A stretch of DNA of 64,000 nucleotides from NCBI RefSeq assembly GCF_001485475.2, contig NZ_DF976999.1, forward strand, positions 96,001 through 160,000. Reading direction: 5' to 3'. Below the pieces are notes generated by a model. The model had not been told where the DNA came from and did no database searches. It saw nothing but the letters and a program-made list of their open reading frames with translations. Below, piece by piece: positions 24,793 through 32,736 of this stretch. The DNA comes from Tepidanaerobacter syntrophicus. Its GTDB lineage: Bacteria; Bacillota; Thermosediminibacteria; Thermosediminibacterales; Tepidanaerobacteraceae. A program made the position numbers and the translations under genes. Positions within the stretch are counted from its first letter, which is position 1. Every line of letters starts with the position of its first letter.

Positions 24793-26091
24793 TTAACCCT
24801 CCAGTTTGACGGCTTTTTCGCCGGTGAATTCCTCCCAGCGCTTAACAGCTAAATCACAGTAAACAGGGGATAACTCCATTGCGTAGCATTTACGCTCGGT
24901 CTGTTCAGCCGCAATTATAGTAGTGCCGCTGCCGGAGAACGGCTCAAGCACAATACCGCCTTTGTCGCTGTGCATTTTGATGCACCGCCATGGAAGCTCT
25001 ACAGGGAACATTGCAGGATGCTCCTTGTTTGCCCGGACAGTGGTCATCTCCCATATCCCGGCATAGCCCCATTTCTTGCGTTCTTCCTTTGTAAGCCGTT
25101 TCACAAATTTATAACTGTGTCCCGCAAAGGCTGAAAGCCATACATATTCCTGATCGTTATATTCCTCAGTCTCTCCTTTATTGCTGAAGGCTGAAATATA
25201 CTCATACTGCTGAACCGGCTTGTTTGAAACAAGATGATAAGGTCCTACGCCGAAATTTTGCCCTTGTTTCTTCCAAATGCGGATCCAGATAGGGCGGTAA
25301 CCATTGGCCAAAAACATATTCACACTGTAAACACTGGTGGGTTCAATAAACTGAGAGCCGGTGGCATAGAGATCACCTAAGTTCCAGCAGACAATATCTG
25401 CATACCTGCACAGGTTTCTAATCACTGGGCGTACTGTCTCGAACCATGGTTCAATCCCGGCCTTTTCATATTCTTTGCCTACCCCATATGGAGGGGAAGT
25501 CACTGCCATCTGTGCGTGACACCCTTCCATCAACTTCTCAAAATCCTCATCCTTAGTAGAGTCGCCGCACATCAAGCGATGATTCCCGAGAAGCCAGATA
25601 TCGCCCCGCTTCGTTACAGGCTCGCGCTGCACAATTTCCTCATGCGCTTTATCTATGTCAAAGCTGTCTTGTATCGCCTCTTTGGAGTACCATCGGTTAA
25701 GCAGTTCGTCTATTTCAGAAGCGTCAAACCCTGTAAGCGAAACATCAAATGCACCTGCGTCCAACTCAGCCATCAGTTCAGCCAGTTTATTCTCGTCCCA
25801 CTCTCCCTGAATCTTATTGAGGGCAAGATTAAGCGCTTTTTCTCTCTGCAGGTCAAGATCCACTACAACGCAATCTATCTCTGTCTGTCCCAAGTCCAGC
25901 AAAACCTTTAAGCGTTGATGCCCGCCTACCACATTACCTGTTTTTTGGTTCCAGATAACAGGCTCCACATAGCCAAATTCCTCTATTGACCGTTTTAGCT
26001 TTTCATATTCCTTATCGCCAGGTTTTAAATCCTTGCGCGGGTTGTATGCTGCTGGATTAAGTTTTTCAACAGATATTTTTTGTATGTTCAT
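24793..26091 (-). CDS. ParB-like domain fused to an N4-cytosine-type DNA methyltransferase
   Basis: 432 residues. The ParB-like N-terminus (YNPRKDLKPGDKEYEKLKRS, NVVGGHQRLKV) closely matches that of the gene at 23534. The catalytic motif is TSPPYGVG, a form usual for N4-cytosine enzymes, and the SAM motif is LEPFSGSGTTIIAAEQ. The target recognition region differs strongly from its neighbour, so the pair would methylate different sites. The start overlaps the small ORF at 26066-26248. An orphan methylase with no partner nuclease. Confidence 0.9.
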   Translation of the reverse strand: MNIQKISVEKLNPAAYNPRKDLKPGDKEYEKLKRSIEEFGYVEPVIWNQKTGNVVGGHQRLKVLLDLGQTEIDCVVVDLDLQREKALNLALNKIQGEWDENKLAELMAELDAGAFDVSLTGFDASEIDELLNRWYSKEAIQDSFDIDKAHEEIVQREPVTKRGDIWLLGNHRLMCGDSTKDEDFEKLMEGCHAQMAVTSPPYGVGKEYEKAGIEPWFETVRPVIRNLCRYADIVCWNLGDLYATGSQFIEPTSVYSVNMFLANGYRPIWIRIWKKQGQNFGVGPYHLVSNKPVQQYEYISAFSNKGETEEYNDQEYVWLSAFAGHSYKFVKRLTKEERKKWGYAGIWEMTTVRANKEHPAMFPVELPWRCIKMHSDKGGIVLEPFSGSGTTIIAAEQTERKCYAMELSPVYCDLAVKRWEEFTGEKAVKLEG

Positions 26092-26248
26092 GCTGCATTC
26101 TCCTGTTCAATATTTTCTTAAGACCCTTTTTTGCGCCCTCACAATCTCCGTTTATTACTTGTCCCCGCAGAGTCTTAAACTGCTGCTTCGTTAAATGGTC
26201 TTTATATTTTCTTAGTTCCCTAAGAAAGATTGAATTTGGTTTATGCAT
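26066..26248 (-). CDS. Small basic phage protein
   Basis: 60 residues (MHKPNSIFLRELRKYKDHLT, LTKQQFKTLRGQVINGDCEG). It starts at the TGATG junction with the TerS stop behind GGAGGGG, and overlaps the next methyltransferase by 26 bp. Similar small basic proteins occur at this position in other clostridial phages. It is mostly helical with many Lys/Arg. Function not known. Confidence 0.65.
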   Translation of the reverse strand: MHKPNSIFLRELRKYKDHLTKQQFKTLRGQVINGDCEGAKKGLKKILNRRMQHEHTKNIC

Positions 26249-26799
26249 CAGCCACCCCTCCTGGCTGTCAGTAGTTTTTCCATAACATCATCGTGGGGAG
26301 TAGCCCCCTTGTATTCGGTAGCACAGTTTTCCCGCACGACTTGATAAATTTGATACCACAGGTTATTGGCCTGTTTCATAAAGCTTTGACTCATAGCCAC
26401 ATAAGGTGACGGGATGGCATTGCCAGTCGTCGGATGCTTAGCAAGAAAGCCAAATTCAGTGATACATTCCTCGCACTGAATCCACCGCGCCACACTCTGG
26501 GCATATTGCTCTATAAGCTGCGCAGGGATAAGGTGAACACACCTGCGTTCCTTAAGCCACTGCCATGTTTTTTCGTATATTTCCACCGCCAGTGTTGTTT
26601 TTCCGTTCTTCTGCTTTGCAGCAAGATAATCCCTCGGTGGCGGCATGCTCTCTCCTTCCAGTTCTGCAGCATCCGTAAACTCCATTACCATGAGCTTTCG
26701 TCTGCCGGGATTTCCTTCCAAAATCTTATCCGCCAGAGGTTTTTTCTTCTGTCCTGCACCGATACGTGCCCCACCGCGGTTGGTACCGTCCTTTGCCAT
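26248..26799 (-). CDS. terS: Terminase small subunit, P27 family
   Basis: 183 residues from ATG after GAGGTG. The N-terminal GGARIGAGQKKKPLADKILE with NPGRRKL and the WLKERRCVHLIPAQLIEQYA helical block are typical of the P27-like terminase small subunits. The QYAQSVARWIQCEECI segment is the conserved core. It recognises the packaging site for TerL. HNH endonuclease and a repeat-rich region lie just upstream. A phage of the HNH-TerS type usually cuts at cos. Confidence 0.9.
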   Translation of the reverse strand: MAKDGTNRGGARIGAGQKKKPLADKILEGNPGRRKLMVMEFTDAAELEGESMPPPRDYLAAKQKNGKTTLAVEIYEKTWQWLKERRCVHLIPAQLIEQYAQSVARWIQCEECITEFGFLAKHPTTGNAIPSPYVAMSQSFMKQANNLWYQIYQVVRENCATEYKGATPHDDVMEKLLTARRGG

Positions 26800-26831
26800 A
26801 CACATCACCTCGATTCATGTAAAAATAAACA

Positions 26832-26918
26832 GGGGATATACCCCGTTTGAAACTGCGATTTTTCGCGCGTGACCCCCGCCCGTTGCACAAAACTGCTTCA
26901 CCAGAGATTTTGACCCCC
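26832..26918. other. Candidate cos / terminase recognition region
   Basis: The 110-bp gap between HNH and TerS holds a palindrome GGGGATATACCCC (26832-26844). It also holds two imperfect direct units about 40 bp apart, AAACTGC-N13-TGACCCCC (26850-26877) and AAACTGC-N14-TGACCCCC (26890-26918). The G/C-rich stretch CGCGCGTGACCCCCGCCCG is unlike the surroundings. This position and composition match cos sites of HNH-type siphophages. No cut position can be assigned. Confidence 0.5.
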
Positions 26919-27278
26919 CTACCGTCTTGCCCATCGTTCTCCTTCGCGAGCAGTGATCGATGAGTGACATTGTTTGCACAGGCTCATAAGGTTATTGTCT
27001 GCATTGGTTCCGCCTTTGGATAAAGGGATAATATGATGTACCTCTTCGGCTGGTGTAAGCCTTCCGTACTTTTGGCACTCCTCGCAAAGCGGATGCTCTG
27101 AGATATATCTGTCCCTGATGCGTTTCCATCTCCGGCCATAGCGTTTTCTTGTTTGGGGATCTCGTTCGTATTTGTTGTAATAAGCATCCATTTGCCTTTG
27201 ATGCATGTCGCAGTACCTTCCGTCCGTCAGTTCAGGACAGCCGGGAAAGGAGCAAGGCCTTTTTGGTTTTCTTGGCAT
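26919..27278 (-). CDS. HNH endonuclease
   Basis: 119 residues. CSFPGCPELTDGRYCDMHQR at the start gives one zinc-binding set. The nuclease core is LCEECQKYGRLTPAEEVHHI with IPLSKGG and LCKQCHSSITAREG, i.e. the CxxC...HH...N...H/CxxCH form of HNH. In HK97-like phages an HNH protein beside TerS is needed for cos cleavage. It lies at the upstream edge of the packaging genes and downstream of the late promoter at 27359-27403. Confidence 0.92.
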   Translation of the reverse strand: MPRKPKRPCSFPGCPELTDGRYCDMHQRQMDAYYNKYERDPQTRKRYGRRWKRIRDRYISEHPLCEECQKYGRLTPAEEVHHIIPLSKGGTNADNNLMSLCKQCHSSITAREGERWARR

Positions 27279-27305
27279 CTGGCCACCTCCTTTACGCGTA
27301 TAAAA

Positions 27306-27336
27306 AAGCCCTCACAGGTTCATCCCATGAAGGCTT
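27306..27336 (-). terminator. Terminator-like hairpin downstream of late promoter 2
   Basis: On the minus strand AAGCCTTCA pairs imperfectly with TGAGGGCTT, followed by six T. It lies ~25 bp after the predicted start of late transcription, so it could act as an attenuator or as an antitermination target before HNH. Confidence 0.6.
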
Positions 27337-27358
27337 ATCCATAACTTTTCACAATACC

Positions 27359-27403
27359 ATTATATTTGGTTTTTTACTGAATTTCATCTCATAAAAATCT
27401 CAT
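27359..27403 (-). promoter_or_regulatory. Late promoter 2 with tandem activator repeat
   Basis: ATGAGATTTTTATGAGATG (27385-27403), 20 nt, then TATAAT (27359-27364) and TGGTATTGTGAAAA. There is no -35 consensus; the tandem ATGAGAT repeat takes its place. The same 19 bp and the same 20-nt gap recur at 27722-27766. Both read leftward, this copy into HNH-TerS and the packaging and structural genes. Confidence 0.7.
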
Positions 27404-27411
27404 CTGGAATA

Positions 27412-27642
27412 CTAAACAGAACATTTACTTTTTGCCCATGGCATCCTGCCGTTATAATACTTATCTGAAATATATCTCTGCATATCGGGTGGTAAAGCTG
27501 CAAGCAAAAGATAAGCCTTTTTTCTATCTTCCTCTAACTCCTGGGTGCTTTTATAGAAGGAACATTTATCTTGCAAGCACTTGTGTACAGTCAGGATATT
27601 GCAGCCATTCCTTCCGTTACTGCCAAAACAATTATCGTACAT
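27412..27642 (-). CDS. Small Cys-containing phage protein between two late promoters
   Basis: 76 residues. The N-terminus has NCFGSNGRNGCNILTVHKCL with several Cys that could bind a metal, then a helical EELEEDRKKAYLL-type stretch (QELEEDRKKAYLLLAALPPD) and MQRYISDKYYNGRMPW. It starts behind GGGAGTG. Not recognised as a named family. Being flanked by two identical activator sites it may be the first late product, or a small regulator. Confidence 0.6.
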   Translation of the reverse strand: MYDNCFGSNGRNGCNILTVHKCLQDKCSFYKSTQELEEDRKKAYLLLAALPPDMQRYISDKYYNGRMPWAKSKCSV

Positions 27643-27674
27643 CTTTCTTCACTCCCGTTTTATGTCATAAGAAA

Positions 27675-27690
27675 AAGCCCCGAAGGGCTT
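27675..27690 (-). terminator. Terminator after late promoter 1
   Basis: AAGCCC-TTCG-GGGCTT stem-loop followed by TTTC on the minus strand, about 30 bp downstream of the TATAAT of late promoter 1. A UUCG tetraloop makes it very stable. Confidence 0.7.
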
Positions 27691-27721
27691 ATGCGTTTTA
27701 ATGTCATTTTTTCACGATATC

Positions 27722-27766
27722 ATTATATATTGGATACCTGTGTTTTACATCTCATAAAAATCTCAT
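27722..27766 (-). promoter_or_regulatory. Late promoter 1 with tandem activator repeat
   Basis: ATGAGATTTTTATGAGATG (27748-27766), 20 nt, TATAAT (27722-27727), then TGATATCGTGAAAA. It is placed just after the stop of the ArpU-like gene. Spacing and downstream GTGAAAA are the same as in late promoter 2. Confidence 0.7.
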
Positions 27767-27768
27767 TA

Positions 27769-28224
27769 CTACTTCCCGTATAAAAGCAGTGCCAGATGAT
27801 TAAGTGCCTTGTCCTTCCTGCGGTACACCTGTGCTCTTTCAAGAAACAGCTTCTCTCCGATGTTTGCTACAGCTTCTGTCTTGCTCACATCATTAACAAA
27901 AAATTCTGTCAGTATAAACTGTTCTTCCTCCGACAGGGTTTCCCAAGCAGGCTTGAACCACTCCATATATTCCAATGCCCGCCTGTAACGTTCTTTCAAC
28001 ACATCAATCTCGTCAAGGCAAGCAGCAAGGCGTTCTTCGCCGCTTTTGGGATTGTGTTTGCCCGGAACTCCGGTAATCTTTGCACTATGAGGGCTTGTCA
28101 TACGGGTTTCAATTTCATATATATCCTCATCACTGTGCTCGATAATGTACTGCATGCTGCTGTAATCTTTCAAAGCTTCAACAGCAGCCGCTTTTTTATC
28201 TAAATACTGCCATGCAATCAGCAT
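27769..28224 (-). CDS. ArpU/sigma-70 region 4-like late transcription regulator
   Basis: 151 residues from ATG behind GGAGGTGCGAT. The C-terminal ~60 residues (TLSEEEQFILTEFFVNDVSK, EAVANIGEKLFLERAQVYRR and KDKALNHLALLLYGK) are a sigma-70 region 4-type helix-turn-helix, as in ArpU/DUF1492 late regulators of Gram-positive phages. The N-terminal half is a helical, charged segment. Its position at the end of the early genes, immediately before two promoters with matching tandem sites, makes it the likely activator of the late operon. The long ORF to 28344 has no ribosome site. Confidence 0.75.
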   Translation of the reverse strand: MLIAWQYLDKKAAAVEALKDYSSMQYIIEHSDEDIYEIETRMTSPHSAKITGVPGKHNPKSGEERLAACLDEIDVLKERYRRALEYMEWFKPAWETLSEEEQFILTEFFVNDVSKTEAVANIGEKLFLERAQVYRRKDKALNHLALLLYGK

Positions 28225-28330
28225 ATCGCACCTCCAAAAAATCAAGATAAAAAACCTTGATCTTTGAAGCAGTATGCTTTTTTTCGTTGCTTTGCAGTGC
28301 TTGTTCCCTTGTTCGTTATGTCTTCGTTCT

Positions 28331-28618
28331 TTATAGAAGGCCATGCTTTTCCAGAATAACCTTCACCTCATCTACCGAATGAACAACCGCTGCCACTCCT
28401 CCGGCATTGAGGATTTTTTTGATGGTTGCTTCCTGCAGTTTTGTTGTCTTTCCCGATGGGGTTTTTACTTCAAAAGCTATAAACCGCCCATTTACACAGG
28501 CAATAATATCTGGTATCCCCGCTGTCCCGTACATACCACCATGTTCCTTCCAACAGAAACACCCCGGTACTGTCTTTAAGTACCGCAGTACTTTAGTCAC
28601 AATACTTCTTTCAGACAT
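28331..28618 (-). CDS. VRR-NUC domain nuclease
   Basis: 95 residues. The compact PD-(D/E)xK fold reads GCFCWKEHGGMYGTAGIPDI for the catalytic PD, FIAFEVKTPSGKTTKLQEAT for ExK, and AVVHSVDEVKVIL at the end. Stand-alone VRR-NUC proteins of phages act on branched DNA or in replication and packaging. The gene follows the iteron region and precedes the late regulator. Complete family length. Confidence 0.9.
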   Translation of the reverse strand: MSERSIVTKVLRYLKTVPGCFCWKEHGGMYGTAGIPDIIACVNGRFIAFEVKTPSGKTTKLQEATIKKILNAGGVAAVVHSVDEVKVILEKHGLL

Positions 28619-28639
28619 AACCGCTCATCCTCCAAAAAT

Positions 28640-28907
28640 GTTACCTTTTTCCCTCTTATAACCTCGTAACGTCCAAATAAGGCATCTCATAAATCAGCTT
28701 CCCAAGCGCTTTTCAGGATTTTGTTACCTTGTTACCTCTTTTTGGGGTAGGTGTATACACAAATATTTTTATTTTTATATTTTTTAGTCTTAAAAAAGCA
28801 ATGGTACTTTCGCGCGTATATATAAAGTTGAGGTAACAAAGGTAACATCGGTAACAAGTGGCTATTCATCAGCGTTTCTGGCGTTACCTTTTTGTTACCT
28901 TGTTACC
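28640..28907. repeat. GTTACC iteron field, candidate replication origin
   Basis: Nine exact GTTACC/GGTAAC hexamers occur in a 270-bp non-coding gap: one at 28640, two at 28723 and 28731, three inverted at 28832, 28841 and 28850 (9-bp steps), and three at 28883, 28894 and 28902. Most sit in longer TTGTTACCTT units. A very AT-rich tract (28761-28797) lies between clusters. Iterons plus an AT-rich unwinding region beside the primase-helicase gene suggest the phage origin. Regulatory use is also possible. Confidence 0.55.
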
Positions 28908-28917
28908 TTTTTCAATA

Positions 28918-31473
28918 CTAAAGAGGCTCAATATCTGTGATTTCAAAGCCGCTCACATCGCATCGCTCTTTCAATATCGAAAAATCAAGAGCCCACGCTT
29001 TCTTAGTTTCGTTCCCGAAACGCATCGTTTTATTGCTCTCTATAAAAAAGTCACTTTGCCTCAATTGCTTCAGAAACTGGTTATACGGAAGACATTCACC
29101 TGTGATTGCATAATCGCGTCTGTACTTGGTATAGCGGTCATATACATCACAGAAACGAATCCCGATAACCTTGCCATCTTTATCAAAAGTGTAGTCTTGA
29201 TTCGGAGCCAGTTTCATCCGGGCCATGATTTCCAGCGTCTGTTCTACGATGGTCTTGTTATTGCTGCCGCCATCCAGCAAGTACTCCTGCACACCGTTTT
29301 GAAGATATCGAATACATGCCCCTTTGTTAATGGGAAATACTTCAGCCCACGTTACATTAAGGAATTCACACAGTTTGTTTACTAGGCTCAATCCGGCATA
29401 GCAACAGGCGAGATTATTGACGATACGGGATGGAAACTCATCAGATATCTCTGACTTTGCCTCCTCATACCAATTCTCTGCCTCAACGGACGATACTCTG
29501 AGTGCTATATCCAGCAGGCTCCGACCGAAGCTGCCAAGCAGATCCGCTTTTGCACACAGCTTATAAAATGCTTGTCTATGGCTGGCTGGTTTTAAGTCCT
29601 TCTTGCTGAATAGCAATTCTATGCTCCGTTCTCTGATGGCCGCTTCATCCGGCGATTCCTCACCAGCTACAATAATAGGTGCCAACAGTTCATAAGTAAC
29701 AGCACTTTGATCCGCCCTACCGCGGACACCTTCATGGCCGTCATATGCATCTCGAAGATGGTTGTATAAGGCATTTAGCCTTAACTTATCTATCTTTGAC
29801 GGTTTGAACTCATCCATCAGCTGCGGTATCAGATTCGATGATGCAGATTCCTTCATCAGTGTAAATGCGGTAACCTGCGTAGCTGCGCGGATTTTGCTGC
29901 ACGAAAATACCGGCAGAATAACCCGCTCCAATGTATTACTTTTTCCGCTGCCTTGTTCTCCGACAAGCAATAAATGAGGAAACTTGATGCCTGATTTTTT
30001 AAGATGCGGTTTAATGAAGCATCCGGCCACCCAGGCCATTACTGATACCGTTTTTATGGGCTCGTTATAGCTGAGGAGCCATTCACCAAGCATAATAAGC
30101 TGTTCCTTTGTCAATGGTTCAAAGATTAGGATATCGGTTGTTATGCTTTTATACTTATCAAGCTGCACGATATCTTCAACAATGTTGCCTCCGGCTTCAA
30201 TGGCACCATCCGTTGAAACATATACCATCCGCCCGCCATGCTCATAAATTCCAAGAGCCTTGACCCCTGTTTTCCTTACCCACTCCATTTCAGATATATA
30301 ACCTTTCAGCAGTTCCAAATCTCCTTCTGAGCCAAAATAGCCTAAGGATATTGTCCGGCGGTTCAAGATATTTTTAAACTTTTGGATGTTATTGAAGTCG
30401 GTAGTCATAAATGTCTGGCGGTATATTTCATCGCGGATTGTAATAAGATCAGCAGTCATCTGCGTTTCATCTTCCGATACAATCATCTCCACCGGTTGAA
30501 TGATAAAATTTGTTATAGGATACACACTTTCGCCTCTGGTGCGGTAATACCTACCCTCATGTTCAAAGATAACTGACTCGCTTTCGCGGCTGTATACGTT
30601 CTCTGTGACTTCAATGGCCTTATCCAGTGTCTCCTGCCCATATGTTGCTCCACTTGCATGATGTACCGTATCCCACTTTTCCCGGAATAGCCCGGAATTT
30701 CTAAACAGCCTGTCCATCTGCTCTTTGTTTTTGCCTGACCAGAAAGCCAGCATACAGCAAAGGGCAAGGTCGGCTTCGGACTGGCTCGGATACCCTGCTT
30801 CCTGCCATTTTCCTTCCCATAGCAGATTAAATTCCTTATGGTTTTCGGCTGTCCGGGCTTTCTCCAGAATTTCTTCATCTGTAAGCGGCTCTAGCTTAAC
30901 CACCTTACTGTCTTTCTTGCTTTTTCCTCTCCGCTTTTTACTTTTGATATAATTCTCATGTATCCAGGCTAGAGCTCCATTATCTTCAGCAATGTAATCA
31001 GGAGTCCCTGGCAGTCGCTCGCCAGTCATTGTGAAGTATCTGCTGTGGGCATACATTTCAACGCCGGTTTTAGTGTTTTTATTGCCCTTGGCAGGCATCT
31101 CCCCTTTATAGAAAATATGAAGCCCAGTTCCTGAAGGGCTGATTTCCGTATAGGACGGAAACCGCTCAAGGATATCCTTGGCGGTATCGCTTAATTCCCC
31201 AGTGTTTTTGTCGCGGCAGTGATCTATGTCTATCCCTACTAAACCTCCGCTTTTTGCGAATACAAAACCTAATCCGGTATAGAGATATTGTTCTTTTGCC
31301 GCAATCGCATCGTCAAGGGTCGACCAGTCGTTTGGGTTAGTGCTTGAGGCTTTTCTACCGGTTAAGGGATTGTAAGGGATTTTACTGTCTCTTCCGTCCT
31401 TTGTGTTTGGTTCCAGACGCCAGCAGATCCATTGCTTCCGGTTTGCTAATTCTTTAGGGAATGAGATGCTCAC
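28918..31473 (-). CDS. Phage replication protein: primase-polymerase fused to helicase
   Basis: 851 residues, GTG start overlapping the previous stop. The N-terminal ~200 residues resemble an archaeo-eukaryotic primase/NrS-1 polymerase-like domain (ANRKQWICWRLEP, GFVFAKSGGLVGIDIDHCRD, SPSGTGLHIFYKGE). A long linker follows. The C-terminal half is a P-loop helicase with Walker A LLLVGEQGSGKSNTLERV, and LMDEFKPSKIDKLRLNALYN near the Walker B. It would start replication at an origin, probably the repeats directly downstream at 28640-28907. Intact in length. Confidence 0.82.
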   Translation of the reverse strand: MSISFPKELANRKQWICWRLEPNTKDGRDSKIPYNPLTGRKASSTNPNDWSTLDDAIAAKEQYLYTGLGFVFAKSGGLVGIDIDHCRDKNTGELSDTAKDILERFPSYTEISPSGTGLHIFYKGEMPAKGNKNTKTGVEMYAHSRYFTMTGERLPGTPDYIAEDNGALAWIHENYIKSKKRRGKSKKDSKVVKLEPLTDEEILEKARTAENHKEFNLLWEGKWQEAGYPSQSEADLALCCMLAFWSGKNKEQMDRLFRNSGLFREKWDTVHHASGATYGQETLDKAIEVTENVYSRESESVIFEHEGRYYRTRGESVYPITNFIIQPVEMIVSEDETQMTADLITIRDEIYRQTFMTTDFNNIQKFKNILNRRTISLGYFGSEGDLELLKGYISEMEWVRKTGVKALGIYEHGGRMVYVSTDGAIEAGGNIVEDIVQLDKYKSITTDILIFEPLTKEQLIMLGEWLLSYNEPIKTVSVMAWVAGCFIKPHLKKSGIKFPHLLLVGEQGSGKSNTLERVILPVFSCSKIRAATQVTAFTLMKESASSNLIPQLMDEFKPSKIDKLRLNALYNHLRDAYDGHEGVRGRADQSAVTYELLAPIIVAGEESPDEAAIRERSIELLFSKKDLKPASHRQAFYKLCAKADLLGSFGRSLLDIALRVSSVEAENWYEEAKSEISDEFPSRIVNNLACCYAGLSLVNKLCEFLNVTWAEVFPINKGACIRYLQNGVQEYLLDGGSNNKTIVEQTLEIMARMKLAPNQDYTFDKDGKVIGIRFCDVYDRYTKYRRDYAITGECLPYNQFLKQLRQSDFFIESNKTMRFGNETKKAWALDFSILKERCDVSGFEITDIEPL

Positions 31474-31895
31474 TTACACTGCACCTCCTCGCATCGTTCA
31501 TTAAAATACCGAATCGGAATGCTGCGCTGCTTTGCCTTTTCAATCTCAATGGACATCCCTTTAGTAATTTTTCTGCCAAATACCCACACTTCTGAGCACT
31601 TTGACATCAGTACCATGCCAAAGAACAATCCCAGATTTCTCATTTGTTCATCATCGTCATCCATAAACTGCGGAAACAAGAGGTGCGGAGCAATAGGTAT
31701 GCAATTCCTGCTCACTGCAAAGCGGCAGTACCCCTGAGCCTTACGGATATTACGTTCTATATCACCAGCATATGGGCTGCAGATAAATACCATCGGTCTG
31801 TAGGGCGCTTTCCTGGCCTCTCGCTCAATCCTAAGCAGTGCTTCATAGGGTGTGGGGTCGTAATATCCTTCCGCGTTAAACTTGCTGATACTCAT
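31470..31895 (-). CDS. DUF4406/DUF7768-like nucleoside deoxyribosyltransferase-fold protein
   Basis: 141 residues. PMVFICSPYAGDIERNIRKA, CIPIAPHLLFPQFMDDDDEQ and CSEVWVFGRKITKGMSIEIE form the Rossmann-like pattern of DUF4406-type proteins, related to nucleoside 2-deoxyribosyltransferases. The GMSIEIE acidic residues are the expected catalytic region. It may bind or salvage nucleotides during phage replication. Activity is inferred from the family. Confidence 0.78.
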   Translation of the reverse strand: MSISKFNAEGYYDPTPYEALLRIEREARKAPYRPMVFICSPYAGDIERNIRKAQGYCRFAVSRNCIPIAPHLLFPQFMDDDDEQMRNLGLFFGMVLMSKCSEVWVFGRKITKGMSIEIEKAKQRSIPIRYFNERCEEVQCK

Positions 31896-31910
31896 GGTAT
31901 TACCCCCTGC

Positions 31911-32732
31911 CTATGCGCTTTTTTGTTCACGTTCGATTACAGGCAATATACCTTTCTTGTTTTTGAGAAGGTCATAGATAAACAGCCTTCCTTTTTGTGT
32001 CCAATATGTGTGCATTACGCTTCTTTCTGCATCAATAGCATGGGTCTTGGATTGCGTGTATCCTTGATCGGCGTACTCCTGATATAAAAGCCAGCAGTTT
32101 CCCATTTTGTACTGTACTCCGAGCTCATGAAGCAGCTTATTGAAAGCGCGGCCAGACATTCCGTAATCCTTGGCAATCTTGCTGATCGGCACAAGGCTTT
32201 TATTTTGCAATATGAGATCATAATAGCTCGCTTTGGGCTTCAACTCACTGATAATCTGTTTGTTCTTTGCATTTTCTATTTCTAATGCTTTCCGTCTGTC
32301 GCGTTCTGCCTTCAGTTCAGAGAAAATCCTGATGCCATACTCCGGATTAGAAATCATCTCTTCGATAACTTTATCTGTAGCATAAACTCCATATTTTCTG
32401 ATCGTGGGCAGCACTTCATCAAAGACCCATCTTTCAAAGCGTTCAGCAGCAGGAAGTTTGCTACGTATAATGAGACGATATAGATTTCCCTCTGTAATAT
32501 AAGTCCGTTCAACATGCTGTTCAGTCGAGACACCATATTGATTTGTAGTTAAGGTGACCCCGTCGTGTTTCACGACCCCGTCTGGTTTGCAATGGCGTTG
32601 TATCGCATCACGAGGGTTACTATATCCCAGAATCCTCGCACAATCTGTTGCAGGGAAGTATTCCTTTCCATCAATAACGAGTACTTTAAGTTCTCCAAAT
32701 TCTGTATTCTTAAAAACCTGTAAATTAGTCAT
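31911..32732 (-). CDS. Phage antirepressor: BRO-N plus KilAC domains
   Basis: 273 residues. The N-terminal BRO domain reads MTNLQVFKNTEFGELKVLVI, ILGYSNPRDAIQRHCKPDGV and LPAAERFERWVFDEVLPTIR. The C-terminal KilAC domain reads ISKIAKDYGMSGRAFNKLLH with TQKGRLFIYDLLKNKKGILP. Such proteins interfere with the lysogenic repressor and switch on lytic growth. It lies between the DNA polymerase gene (4-bp gap) and the DUF4406 gene in the early transcript. Confidence 0.92.
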   Translation of the reverse strand: MTNLQVFKNTEFGELKVLVIDGKEYFPATDCARILGYSNPRDAIQRHCKPDGVVKHDGVTLTTNQYGVSTEQHVERTYITEGNLYRLIIRSKLPAAERFERWVFDEVLPTIRKYGVYATDKVIEEMISNPEYGIRIFSELKAERDRRKALEIENAKNKQIISELKPKASYYDLILQNKSLVPISKIAKDYGMSGRAFNKLLHELGVQYKMGNCWLLYQEYADQGYTQSKTHAIDAERSVMHTYWTQKGRLFIYDLLKNKKGILPVIEREQKSA

Positions 32733-32736
32733 AACA

